A stretch of 46,386 bases of DNA. It comes from Luteimonas sp. ANT-B3E. GTDB lineage: Bacteria; Pseudomonadota; Gammaproteobacteria; Xanthomonadales; Xanthomonadaceae. Of this stretch, positions 24,713-32,611 are shown piece by piece (positions within the stretch are counted from its first letter, which is position 1; every line of letters begins with the position of its first letter). Where the stretch lies: contig LXQJ01000044.1 of assembly GCA_001683895.1 (NCBI GenBank), forward strand, positions 1-46,386, given 5' to 3'. The position numbers were made by a program, and so were the translations under genes. The notes below the pieces were generated by a model that saw only the letters and a program-made list of their open reading frames with translations, searched no databases and was not told the DNA's origin.

Positions 24713-25105
24713 ATGACCCACCTTGCCTACGGCCTGTACCTCGCCATTTCCATCGGAATGACCATCTGGGTGGCGCGCGCGCTATCCAGCAACGGCGATG
24801 TCTTCCTGGTCCGCTGCTTCGGCCAGGACACCGAGCTGGCCGCCTCCACCAACCGGCTGCTGGTCATCGGCTTCTACCTGGTCAACCTGGGCTTCATCAC
24901 CTACCGGCTGGGGGGCTGGCAGGTCGACACCGTCGACCTGATCCCGGAAGTCGGCTCGCGAGTAGGCATCAACATGCTGGTGCTGGGGCTGATGCACTTC
25001 TCCAACATGCTGCTGATCGCGCGGCTGGGACGGGCGGTCAAGGCCTGGGCGCATGACCAGGCCGGCAATGGCGACCCGGACGGCATCCAGCCGCAGCGGC
25101 GCTAG
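24713..25105 (+). CDS. Small membrane protein, three TM segments
   Basis: A 130-residue protein from ATG 24713 (GGAGA about 8 bases upstream; ATG 24689 would add eight residues). Hydrophobic helices: 'GLYLAISIGMTIWVARAL', 'LLVIGFYLVNLGFITYRLGG' and 'GINMLVLGLMHFSNMLLIAR'. The C-terminus is hydrophilic. No family name can be given with certainty, though such proteins are widespread in xanthomonads. It follows the broken AraC regulator by about 165 bases in the same direction, which suggests regulation by, or partnership with, that protein. Confidence 0.65.
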   Translation: MTHLAYGLYLAISIGMTIWVARALSSNGDVFLVRCFGQDTELAASTNRLLVIGFYLVNLGFITYRLGGWQVDTVDLIPEVGSRVGINMLVLGLMHFSNMLLIARLGRAVKAWAHDQAGNGDPDGIQPQRR

Positions 25106-25400
25106 AAGTACGAGCACGCCGGCGACCGCGGTGACGCGATGGCAACCGCCAGTGTGCGCGATGCCTCGCCCCGGCGTCTCGTTGCCCCGGCTGGAAGGGG
25201 TGACTCGCGACACGCTGACCGGTCGTCGGCCGCATGGCCTGCGTCCCGCCCGGTTATCGCGACGTGCCGGGTCCACGGCTCGCGCATCGTCCACTCGAAC
25301 GATCAACGGACGGTCCTCGGAAAGGTCTGGCGGGGCGGAGTGCTTGTCAGTCGACGTCATTCGCCTGGCGGTCTGCGCCGCTGGCCGAGTCCGCTGCCGG
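25106..25400. other. Intergenic region between converging genes
   Basis: About 295 bases with no supported gene. It contains an 18-base copy (25252-25269) of a sequence found in the AraC-type gene at 23572-23589. No clear bidirectional terminator is visible. Confidence 0.4.
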
Positions 25401-26414
25401 TCATTCCCGAGGTGCCGCAGGATCCAGCAGGTCCGCCGATGCCGTCTGGCTGCGCGCGTCCTCCAGTTGCGACAGCACGTCGGTGTGTGCGGTGGTGTCG
25501 ATCGCGGCGTCGCTGTCGGCGGCTACGGGCGCGGCGGGAGACCGTGGCGGCGATGGCGGCCGCTCGGCGTGCCCGTACATCTGCACGCGATAGATCGGTT
25601 CCGGCAGGTCCATGCCTGCCGCCTCGAGTGCCAGCTTTACGTGACGGATGGCCTCGCTCTTGACCAGAAGGAAATCGTGGTCGCGCTGGTCGACCCAGCC
25701 ATGGAAGCGCATCTGGACGTTGGAGTCGCCGAGAGCGGTAATGAACGCGCGCGGCGGCGGCGTCGTCGCCACGCCGGCCACCTGGCGCATTTCGCGGATG
25801 CCGATGTTGTGCGCACGCACCAGATCGTCGTCGACGCCGATGCCGACGTCGAACTCGAAGCGACGACTGGGGTTGCGCGTGTAGTTGAGCATGACGCTGC
25901 GGAACACCAGCGCATTGGGCAGGCGCAGGTGGTTGCCGTCCAGGGTCATCAGGATCGTGGCGCGCCAATTGAGCGTGATGACGAGTCCTTCGTTGCCATC
26001 GATGACGACGTGGTCGCGCGGCGCGAACGGCTGCCGCAGGCTCAACAGGATGCCGGCGAGGTAGTTCTCCAGGATGTCCTTGAACGCAAAGCCGAGCGCC
26101 ACGCCCAGCACGCCTGCCGTCCCCAGCACCGCACCCACCAACGTCGTGGCGTTGAGGATCTCCAGCGCCACCAGGAGCCCGAACAGCAGCACCGCCCAAC
26201 GCACCGTCGTACGGGCGAGGTCGCTCAGGAACGGGTTCTGCCTGCCGACGGCCCTGGCCAGCAGCGCGCGCCGTGACAGCCAGCCGCCAATCACCCAGGC
26301 CAGGGCGACCACCACGATCGCCAGCGCCAGCAGCGGCAAGGAGGCGATCAGCGCATAAACCTGTTCCTGCAGGCGATCGACGACGGGCACAAAGTCGAAT
26401 TCGGGGTTGGGCAT
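25401..26414 (-). CDS. MscS-family mechanosensitive ion channel
   Basis: A 337-residue small-conductance channel. It has three TM helices: 'LIASLPLLALAIVVVALAWV' (about 22-41), a second at about 72-95, and the pore helix 'GTAGVLGVALGFAFKDILEN' running into 'YLAGILLSLRQPFAPRDHVV'. The beta domain ('NEGLVITLNWRATILMTLDG', 'LRLPNALVF') and the alpha/beta cage follow. The last 60 residues are Pro/Ala/Ser-rich and extend beyond typical MscS, likely disordered and cytosolic. It relieves turgor on hypo-osmotic shock, consistent with an organism that also makes glucosylglycerol. Start ATG 26414. Confidence 0.9.
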   Translation of the reverse strand: MPNPEFDFVPVVDRLQEQVYALIASLPLLALAIVVVALAWVIGGWLSRRALLARAVGRQNPFLSDLARTTVRWAVLLFGLLVALEILNATTLVGAVLGTAGVLGVALGFAFKDILENYLAGILLSLRQPFAPRDHVVIDGNEGLVITLNWRATILMTLDGNHLRLPNALVFRSVMLNYTRNPSRRFEFDVGIGVDDDLVRAHNIGIREMRQVAGVATTPPPRAFITALGDSNVQMRFHGWVDQRDHDFLLVKSEAIRHVKLALEAAGMDLPEPIYRVQMYGHAERPPSPPRSPAAPVAADSDAAIDTTAHTDVLSQLEDARSQTASADLLDPAAPRE

Positions 26415-26597
26415 GTGGACGGGCGTGCCGTGGACTTGGTCGGTGCGTCCACACTAAACCTTCGGGTCCGCAGGGGGTTCACGCCATCAGCCCGCCATGA
26501 TGGCGGGCACCTCAAGAAGCCCTGCCGCGTCGCGGGTTGCGATCAACGGGCGCTGGCACGAAACGTTGTCCGGTCCTATTCCGCCGGTGCGGTGCCG

Positions 26598-27251
26598 TCA
26601 GCGGAACACGCAGCTGGTTCCCGCCCACAGTGCGGTGACGCGTGCGTCGGGCCCGCCGCCGTCGAGCACGCCGGCCATGCCGCCGGCGCTGAACTCGGTC
26701 CCCAGCGATGTCTGACGGATGTCTGCGGCGTAGGCCGCTGCCAGGTCCTGCCGTGTGCTGCCAAGTGCGAGTCCGGCGATGGTCGCCGGCCGGCGGCGAT
26801 CGTCGCGCCCCCGGGTCGGGTTGACGCTCCAGCCGACGAAGCGGCCGTCCTGCGACAGCAGCGTCAGGCCACTGCCCCAGGTGGCCATGTCCACCGGCCC
26901 GGCGCCGCACTCGCCGTTGCGCCCGCTGGTGGGCTCCGCGCCCTCGGCGCGCGTCACCACGCCCACGACCATGTCGGTGTCGCTGCCGAACGCCAGGTGC
27001 CGTGCGCTGCCCGAGTCGGTCACCGCGCTCAGCCCGTCGCCCGACAGCGCGATGTGCAGGCCAACGGAAGGGGCTGGAAGCGTGGCTGCGCTCGGCGTCG
27101 CGGCATCGGCAGGTGGCGATGCGACGTTGGCGAGAGGCGGCGCTGTGCCGACGGACGTGGGTGTGTCGATGGGTGCAGGCGCAGGTACAGGGGCGCACCC
27201 GGCGAGCAGCAGTACGGCGACAGGAGCGAAGATCAACTGGCAGGAGGGCAT
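26598..27251 (-). CDS. Putative lipoprotein of unknown function
   Basis: A 217-residue protein. The signal peptide 'MPSCQLIFAPVAVLLLAGCA' has a lipobox LAGC; the ATG at 27251 is preferred over 27290 because it puts the signal at the N-terminus. A Pro/Ala/Thr-rich spacer of about 45 residues precedes a globular domain ('PSVGLHIALSGDGLSAVTDS', 'LTLLSQDGRFVGWSVNPTRG', ending 'TALWAGTSCVFR'). Two cysteines (in 'NGECGAG' and 'TSCVF') could form a disulphide. I cannot name the family. Confidence 0.6.
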   Translation of the reverse strand: MPSCQLIFAPVAVLLLAGCAPVPAPAPIDTPTSVGTAPPLANVASPPADAATPSAATLPAPSVGLHIALSGDGLSAVTDSGSARHLAFGSDTDMVVGVVTRAEGAEPTSGRNGECGAGPVDMATWGSGLTLLSQDGRFVGWSVNPTRGRDDRRRPATIAGLALGSTRQDLAAAYAADIRQTSLGTEFSAGGMAGVLDGGGPDARVTALWAGTSCVFR

Positions 27252-27374
27252 GACGTGATGCTCCGGACGGGTTGTCGCCACGATACGCACCGCGCGTCAA
27301 CATTGTGGAACGGTGCGCGCGCCTTGCATGCGCCCCCGTCCGCGCGGCGCTGTCGCGGTCGCTGGTGGCGGCGG

Positions 27375-27734
27375 ATGCGGCTGACGCGCGTGAAGCGCTG
27401 CAGGTGCGCATGCATCGCGCTGTTGCTGGCCCCGTCCTCGCGCCGAGGCAACTCGTCCGAGGACGAACTGGACGAACTGGACGACCGCGAGCGTCGCGAT
27501 CATGCGTACGCCCACAGCCGCGCGTTCCAGATCCTGCTCGCCGCGCTGATTCTGGCGAACGTCTACCTGATCGCCGCTCGCGCGCGCTCGTGGTCGATGC
27601 CGGACAACGTGGACCTCATGGACCTGCTGGGTGCGCTGGTAGTAGGCGCGCTGGCACTGACGGGGACGGTGCTGGCATGGCAGGCGGCCGACGCGCTGGG
27701 AGGTGAGGGGGGCTGCGCGATACGTGATGGGTAG
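27375..27734 (+). CDS. Small two-TM membrane protein
   Basis: About 119 residues from ATG 27375. An acidic/basic cytosolic segment ('EDELDELDDRERRDHAYAHS') leads into two TM helices ('FQILLAALILANVYLIAARA' and 'LLGALVVGALALTGTVLAWQ'). The true start may lie later because the first 25 residues look shadow-like; an N-terminus near the D-E-L-D stretch would be more usual. No family recognised. It converges on the histone-like gene with 36 bases between the stops. Confidence 0.45.
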   Translation: MRLTRVKRCRCACIALLLAPSSRRGNSSEDELDELDDRERRDHAYAHSRAFQILLAALILANVYLIAARARSWSMPDNVDLMDLLGALVVGALALTGTVLAWQAADALGGEGGCAIRDG

Positions 27735-27770
27735 CGGTTGCGCACAGGTCCGGTGGGTGGCAACGACCGC

Positions 27771-28709
27771 TCAGCTGTCGCCGCGCTGGTCGCGCTTGCC
27801 CTGGTTCTTGCGGTCGCGGGTGCTGATGCTGCCCTGGATCGCAGGGAGACGGCTTTGCCCCGCGTGCAGCTCCAATGCCTTGAGCGCGGCCTGGTCGGAC
27901 TGGTAGCCGGCCTCGGAGACCTGCCCGTCGGCCTCGCCGATGTGTTGCCAGGGCTTTGCCGCGTGCGCCTGGGCGTTGTGCCGGTCCAACAGCCGGCGCG
28001 TGTTGGCCAGTGCCTTCTTCGGCGAGATCGCGCGATCCGCCGCTTTCGCGGTCTTCTTCGTCGCCTTCTTCACGACTGTCTTCTTCGCGACCTTGTTCGT
28101 CACCGCTGCGGTATTGGCGCCGGTCGCGCCGCGTCCAGCAGCGGACTTGGCCTTCGAGGTCGCGGCGGTCTTCCTCGCAACCGACTTCTTCGACGCTGAT
28201 GTATTCCTGGGCAGGGTCTGCTGCTCGACCGACCGGGCCGACGCGGTTTTCCTCTTCGTGAGCTCGTCGGCCTTCGACTTGTCGGATGGTGTCTTCCTGG
28301 TCGCGGCTGCCGTGGTCGACCGCTTGCTGGTGGGCGCCGCACGCGAAGACGCCTTGTCTGCGGTCTTCACCGCCCGCGTACTTTTTGCCGCCGCGCGATC
28401 GCGTTTGATGACGTCTTTGTGCTGACCCTCCAGCCGCTGAAGGATGTCGGCAAGCAGTTCGGCCTTGTCGCCACTACGTGCATTGGCCTGACCGCTGCGG
28501 CCGCCCTTGCTTCCGGTACGCGCCCGAAGCGCGAGGCGGCTGCGCTTCTCCAGGCCGCGCGCGCGGTCGCGAGCCGTGCGTGCCCGCGTCACCAGGCGGC
28601 CGAGCTGCGCATCGGTGTGCCCGCGCAGCGCGTTGGCGCGGCTGGCGTCGTAGAGCCCCATCTCGGTGGCGTTGAGCAGGCTGGTGGCTTTTGCGCGCGT
28701 GATCGGCAT
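27771..28709 (-). CDS. Histone H1-like Lys/Ala-rich protein
   Basis: A 312-residue protein. The first 110 residues form a helical, charged domain ('MPITRAKATSLLNATEMGLY', 'AELLADILQRLEGQHKDVIK'). Residues about 110-240 are a low-complexity Lys/Ala/Thr/Ser tail with SK, KK, AKK and TKK runs, like eukaryotic H1 tails and bacterial AlgP/HupB tails. The last 60 residues are less repetitive. Probably binds DNA or RNA by charge. The ATG at 28709 has a perfect GGAGGA site at 6-8 bases. Monocistronic and divergent from the YajD gene. Confidence 0.75.
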   Translation of the reverse strand: MPITRAKATSLLNATEMGLYDASRANALRGHTDAQLGRLVTRARTARDRARGLEKRSRLALRARTGSKGGRSGQANARSGDKAELLADILQRLEGQHKDVIKRDRAAAKSTRAVKTADKASSRAAPTSKRSTTAAATRKTPSDKSKADELTKRKTASARSVEQQTLPRNTSASKKSVARKTAATSKAKSAAGRGATGANTAAVTNKVAKKTVVKKATKKTAKAADRAISPKKALANTRRLLDRHNAQAHAAKPWQHIGEADGQVSEAGYQSDQAALKALELHAGQSRLPAIQGSISTRDRKNQGKRDQRGDS

Positions 28710-28979
28710 GGGCGTCCTCCGGTGTGTGATGCGGTAAGGGGTAACACGCGGGGGCTGTAGAAGCAGTGAGCGATGCCACTGGTCATGCCGGTCACGGCCG
28801 CCGCTGGCGCTGCGGTTTCGGCCCCGTCGGGCGTGCGCAAGAGCCGTCCATCGCACCGGATGCATCGGTAGGCTCAGCCTCACGGCGGTGCCTGGCGCAC
28901 GCGCTGCAATTCGCCGGGGCACGGCTCTGCGGCGGCCGGTCGCCGGTGAGATGATGGCGGCGCACATCCCGGACCTGCC

Positions 28980-29354
28980 ATGGCCACGTACACGCCCGAC
29001 AACGCGAAACTCGACCGCATCGTCGCCGACGCCCGCCGCAGCGCCGACCAGCGCGACCGCGGCTACCGCGAGCGCGCGCTGAAGATGTATCCGTGGATCT
29101 GTGGACGCTGCGCGCGCGAGTTCACGCGCGCCAACCTGCAGGAGCTGACGGTCCACCACCGCAATCACAACCACGACGACAATCCGGCCGACGGCACCAA
29201 CTGGGAGTTGCTGTGCGTGTACTGCCACGACAACGAGCACTCGCGGCAGCTGGACCACACGGGGGTCAGCGCGCTGTCGGCCGAGGACGCGCCCGCCGCG
29301 GCGACGTCTAACCCGTTTGCCGGCCTGCAGGGGTTGCTGAAGCGCGGCGGTTGA
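28980..29354 (+). CDS. yajD: YajD-family HNH nuclease
   Basis: The product is 124 residues. The zinc/HNH core reads 'YPWICGRCAREFTRANLQEL', 'TVHHRNHNHDDNPADGTNW' and 'LLCVYCHDNEHSRQ'. The two CxxC pairs bind structural zinc, and H-H ... N ... H supply the nuclease fold. It matches YajD end to end apart from a short variable C-terminal tail. The cellular substrate of YajD is not known. ATG 28980 directly begins the conserved N-terminus. Confidence 0.9.
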   Translation: MATYTPDNAKLDRIVADARRSADQRDRGYRERALKMYPWICGRCAREFTRANLQELTVHHRNHNHDDNPADGTNWELLCVYCHDNEHSRQLDHTGVSALSAEDAPAAATSNPFAGLQGLLKRGG

Positions 29355-29387
29355 GGCTCGGCCGGGCGAGCGCGTCTGCGCGGGTCG

Positions 29388-29903
29388 CTAGCGCGCGCCG
29401 TGCCCTGGGGCGCGCTGGAGATCCAGGTGCGTCAGGTACAGACGGAGCGCGAACTCCAGCTGGTGGTAGTCGGGCGCCATGTGCGTGCACAGCTGGTAGA
29501 AGGCTTTGTTGTGCTCGTGCTGCTTCAGGTGCGCCAGCTCGTGGACCACGATCATCTTGAGGAAGTCCGCGGGCGCATCGCGGAACATGCTGCCCACGCG
29601 GATCTCGCGGCTGGCCTTCAGCCGGCCGCCCTGCACCCGCGATACCGTGGTGTGCGTGCCCAGCGCATGCCGCACCACGTGCAGCCGGTTGTCGTAGACC
29701 GCCTTGTCCACCGGGTCGGCCTTGCGCATGTAGCGGTCCTTCATTATCACCACGTACGCGTACAGCGCCTTGTCGGTGTGCACCGCGTGCGGGTCGCCGT
29801 GGCGCGCCGCCAGCCACTCGCCCAGTCGGCCGGCGGTGATCAGCTCGCGCACTTGCGCCTGGGTAGCATCGGGGTAGCCGCCAAGGTATTTCAGAGGCGT
29901 CAT
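29388..29903 (-). CDS. YgjP-like metallopeptidase domain protein (M48-like)
   Basis: A 171-residue protein. The zinc site 'VVHELAHLKQHEHNKAFYQL' (around residue 120) has HExxH followed by a third ligand in HNKAFY, as in YgjP/DUF45 proteins. Earlier parts ('YVVIMKDRYMRKADPVDKAV', 'TTVSRVQGGRLKASREIRVG') match the family's substrate-facing sheet. Probably cytosolic. Its start overlaps the stop of the 80-residue gene at 29900-30142 as ATGA, so the two are likely coupled. The physiological substrate is unknown. Confidence 0.85.
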   Translation of the reverse strand: MTPLKYLGGYPDATQAQVRELITAGRLGEWLAARHGDPHAVHTDKALYAYVVIMKDRYMRKADPVDKAVYDNRLHVVRHALGTHTTVSRVQGGRLKASREIRVGSMFRDAPADFLKMIVVHELAHLKQHEHNKAFYQLCTHMAPDYHQLEFALRLYLTHLDLQRAPGHGAR

Positions 29904-30142
29904 CCGTGCACGACCCGACCTTCACGCAGCGCCAGCCAGCACAGCGTGACCCTGGTCGCGTCGCCTAGCGCGTCACTGCGACCGAGCGTCGACACGCGGA
30001 GGCTTCCCGCCATGTGCTTCGGATGCGGCTCCGGCGGCGCGTCGGGGCCCGCATCTCGCTGACGGCGCGCACGCCGCGCGTCATCGGGCGGATCGAACGG
30101 CGGCAGGTCAAGGCCGGGGTCAGGGATGCGGATGGGGTGCAT
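29900..30142 (-). CDS. Small hypothetical protein coupled to the YgjP-like gene
   Basis: An 80-residue open frame, Pro/Arg/Asp-rich ('MHPIRIPDPGLDLPPFDPPD'), that ends by ATGA overlap with the metallopeptidase. The overlap and coherent composition argue that it is translated. No domain or family is recognised. Confidence 0.45.
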   Translation of the reverse strand: MHPIRIPDPGLDLPPFDPPDDARRARRQRDAGPDAPPEPHPKHMAGSLRVSTLGRSDALGDATRVTLCWLALREGRVVHG

Positions 30143-30338
30143 GGTCGCAGTGTGCGCCCTGCGGACAGCGTCATGATGCGGGGCTCGCGGACGGTCGCCC
30201 AGCGCACTTTGCGAAGCGCGGGTGCGTCGTGCGAACGAAGCTCCACGCAGACACGTGCGGCACGACGCTCACGTTGACTCGACCGGCGCAGGGGTACGTT
30301 GGAGCCTTCCAGTTCTTCCACTGTGCAAAGGAATCGAC

Positions 30339-30515
30339 ATGATCAAGTGGGCCATCATCTTCGCCGTCATCGGCCTCATCGCCGGCGCGCTTGGCTTCAG
30401 CGGCGTCGCTGGCGGCGCCATGGGCATCGCCCAGTTCCTTTTCTGGGCCGGCCTCATCATTGCCGTGGTGCTCTTCATCCTCGGCGTCACGGTGTTCAAG
30501 AAAGCCGTAACCTGA
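30339..30515 (+). CDS. DUF1328 (YtjA-type) small membrane protein
   Basis: A 58-residue protein, almost entirely two hydrophobic helices: 'MIKWAIIFAVIGLIAGALGF' and 'AQFLFWAGLIIAVVLFILGV'. This is the DUF1328 family, often stress-induced in proteobacteria. AAGGA sits at 6-10 bases from the ATG. A Rho-independent terminator follows 44 bases after the stop. Function unknown. Confidence 0.9.
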   Translation: MIKWAIIFAVIGLIAGALGFSGVAGGAMGIAQFLFWAGLIIAVVLFILGVTVFKKAVT

Positions 30516-30558
30516 CGGCGCCAGCGCGCCCCGGCGCCCGCTTCGCGGCTGTCACTCG

Positions 30559-30592
30559 AGCCGGTCGACCTGCGGGTCCGCCGGCTTTTTTT
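30559..30592 (+). terminator. Rho-independent terminator of the DUF1328 gene
   Basis: AGCCGG and GACC pair with GGTC and CCGGCT around a TGCG loop, with a small internal bulge (TC/CG), and are followed by seven T residues. Strong intrinsic terminator. Confidence 0.85.
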
Positions 30593-30808
30593 ATGCCTTT
30601 CACTGCCGCACTGGGGGGTGGCATCGGCGCGTAACGCGGTCTGAGTGCGCGATCAGCGCCTGCGGGCAGGTTGTCGCGCGTACGGGCAGGTCGTCCAGCC
30701 GCTGGTCCCGCGGAGACGCCCTCGCGGTTGTCGATCGGGATGTCATGTTGGCGCCGGTGGATCGGATCTGCGTGCGCCGACGCATCGCAGCGCCGTGCCT
30801 ACAGGCGA

Positions 30809-31399
30809 TCAGCGACGGAACAGCGCGTACTGCGTTGGTTGGCCGACATCGGCGTGTGGCTCACCGATGCCGCCGACCTGCAGCCGGTAGCCGTGGCGGC
30901 GCGCCAGCCCCGACGCCCACGCACGGAATCGCGCACGCGGCCATTCGAAGCGATGGTCCGGGTCGCGCCGCTGGCCGGGCTGCAGGCCGTACAGCGGGTT
31001 GTATTCGACGTTCGGCGTGGTCACCACCGCGGTCTCCGGCCGGTAGTGGCCGAAGACGACGTGCTCGGCGGCCGATAGACGCTGCGGTGGCAGGTGCTCG
31101 ATGACCTCGACCAGGGTGATGGCCTGCGGCGCGACGATGGCCGCATGCGGCACGGTGATGTCGCCGCCGAGCAGCCGCAGGCGGCCACATGCGACTGCCG
31201 CCGCGAATTCACCGCGTCCGACCGCGAGCGCGGTGGCCTCCCGGTCCAGGCCTGTCACGCGTTCGAGCTGCGACTGGCGCAGCAGCGAGGCGAGCACGCG
31301 GCCCGCGCCGCAGCCGAGGTCTACGACGTCGGTGGCGCCAGTGTCGATGATCAGTCCGCTGACGAAGGCGATGCGCTGGTCGTGGAGCGTTGCGTGCAT
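30809..31399 (-). CDS. Stand-alone Hen1-type RNA 3'-terminal 2'-O-methyltransferase domain
   Basis: The product is 196 residues. SAM-binding motif 'VVDLGCGAGRVLASLL', then 'VTGLDREATALAVG', the Hen1 metal/catalytic motif 'TLVEVIEHLPPQRLSAAEHV' (E-x-x-E-H), 'TTPNVEYNPLY' and the second histidine block 'DHRFEWPRARFRAWA'. In Hen1 these residues hold a metal that directs methyl transfer to the 2'-OH of an RNA 3' end. Bacterial Hen1 usually carries an N-terminal domain and lies beside Pnkp as an RNA-repair pair; neither is present here. ATG 31399 starts just before the methyltransferase fold, without a clear ribosome site. Divergent from the M14 gene. Confidence 0.72.
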   Translation of the reverse strand: MHATLHDQRIAFVSGLIIDTGATDVVDLGCGAGRVLASLLRQSQLERVTGLDREATALAVGRGEFAAAVACGRLRLLGGDITVPHAAIVAPQAITLVEVIEHLPPQRLSAAEHVVFGHYRPETAVVTTPNVEYNPLYGLQPGQRRDPDHRFEWPRARFRAWASGLARRHGYRLQVGGIGEPHADVGQPTQYALFRR

Positions 31400-31558
31400 T
31401 CGTGGAAGCGTAGCGGACGGGTGCCGGTCACGCGCACCGCCGCGTGCGCCGCGTGCAGTCGCTGCCGGATACCGTCGGGTCACCGCTTGTCCAGCCAGTG
31501 CGCGACCGGTGCTAGAGTCCAACGCCTCCGGCGCGCGGCGCCGACATGGAGGCAGCGC

Positions 31559-32488
31559 ATGTCGCAGCAGCGGGCGTATCCGGTCGGTACCCCGGAGCGG
31601 GCGTGGGACTCGGCCGATGTCGCGGCGTGGCGGGCGCGGCAGCTGCGGCGGCGGTCGTATGCCGACGATGTGCTGGCCGAGGTCACCCGGCTGCAGGCGC
31701 ACTTGGATGCGGTCGGCTACGGGCGGGTGGCATACGGCGATGACGTCTATGCGCTGGTCGCGCTGCGCAGCCGCGACTGGGACGACGCCCTGCCGTGTGC
31801 GCTGGTCACCGGCGGCGTGCACGGCTACGAGACCAGCGGCGTGCGTGGCGCGCTGCGCTTCATGGACCTGCACGGCGGCGAATACGCCGGCCGCATCAAC
31901 CTGCTGGTGGCGCCGTGCGTCAGCCCGTGGGCCTACGAGCGCGTGCAGCGCTGGAACGCCGAGGCCGTGGACCCCAACCGGTCCTTCCGTGATCCCGCCC
32001 CGGCCCTGGAATCGGGTGCATTGATGCGGCTGCTGGGGCCGCTGAGATCGCAGGTGCTGGTGCACATCGACCTGCACGAGACCACCGACAGCGACGAATC
32101 CGAGTTCCGGCCGGCGCTGGCGGCGCGCGATGGCGTCGCGTTCGTTGCCGGGCACATACCCGACGGCTTCTACGTCGTGGGTGACAGCTTGAACCCGCAG
32201 TCTGCCTTCCACGACGCGGTGATCGCAGCGGTCGCGCGGGTCACGCACATCGCGCCGGCGGATACCGACGGCCGCATCATCGGCGCCGACGTGGTGTCGC
32301 CCGGCGTGATCCTCTACCCGGTGCGGACGCTGGGACTGTGTGCCGGCGTCACCGATGCGCGCTACGCCACGACGACCGAGGTCTATCCGGACAGCCCACG
32401 CGCGACACCGGAGCAGTGCGATGCGGCCCAGGTGGCCGCGATCCGCGCCGCGATCGCGTTCGCGCTCGATGACGATGGCTTGACCTGA
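31559..32488 (+). CDS. M14-family zinc carboxypeptidase-like protein
   Basis: A 309-residue protein. Zinc ligands of the M14/aspartoacylase fold are visible: 'TGGVHGYETSG' (H88, E91) and 'LVHIDLHETT' (H169 or H173). Substrate-site motifs 'DPNRSFRD' (Asn-Arg) and 'TTTEVYPDSP' (catalytic-Glu region) complete the site. It has no signal peptide and is likely cytosolic, acting on peptides or amide-linked amino acids. ATG 31559 has a perfect GGAGG 6-7 bases upstream; the longer frame upstream is shadow of the Hen1-type gene. Confidence 0.82.
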   Translation: MSQQRAYPVGTPERAWDSADVAAWRARQLRRRSYADDVLAEVTRLQAHLDAVGYGRVAYGDDVYALVALRSRDWDDALPCALVTGGVHGYETSGVRGALRFMDLHGGEYAGRINLLVAPCVSPWAYERVQRWNAEAVDPNRSFRDPAPALESGALMRLLGPLRSQVLVHIDLHETTDSDESEFRPALAARDGVAFVAGHIPDGFYVVGDSLNPQSAFHDAVIAAVARVTHIAPADTDGRIIGADVVSPGVILYPVRTLGLCAGVTDARYATTTEVYPDSPRATPEQCDAAQVAAIRAAIAFALDDDGLT

Positions 32489-32611
32489 CGGCGGCAGCCC
32501 GGGCAGCAGACGCCACTGCTATCCCTTGGCGGAGTGACGCTGGCGATCCGCACGCACGGCGTTGACGAGCGGCCTTGGTACGCTGCAGCGCCCAAGCCGT
32601 TGGACCCGCTC

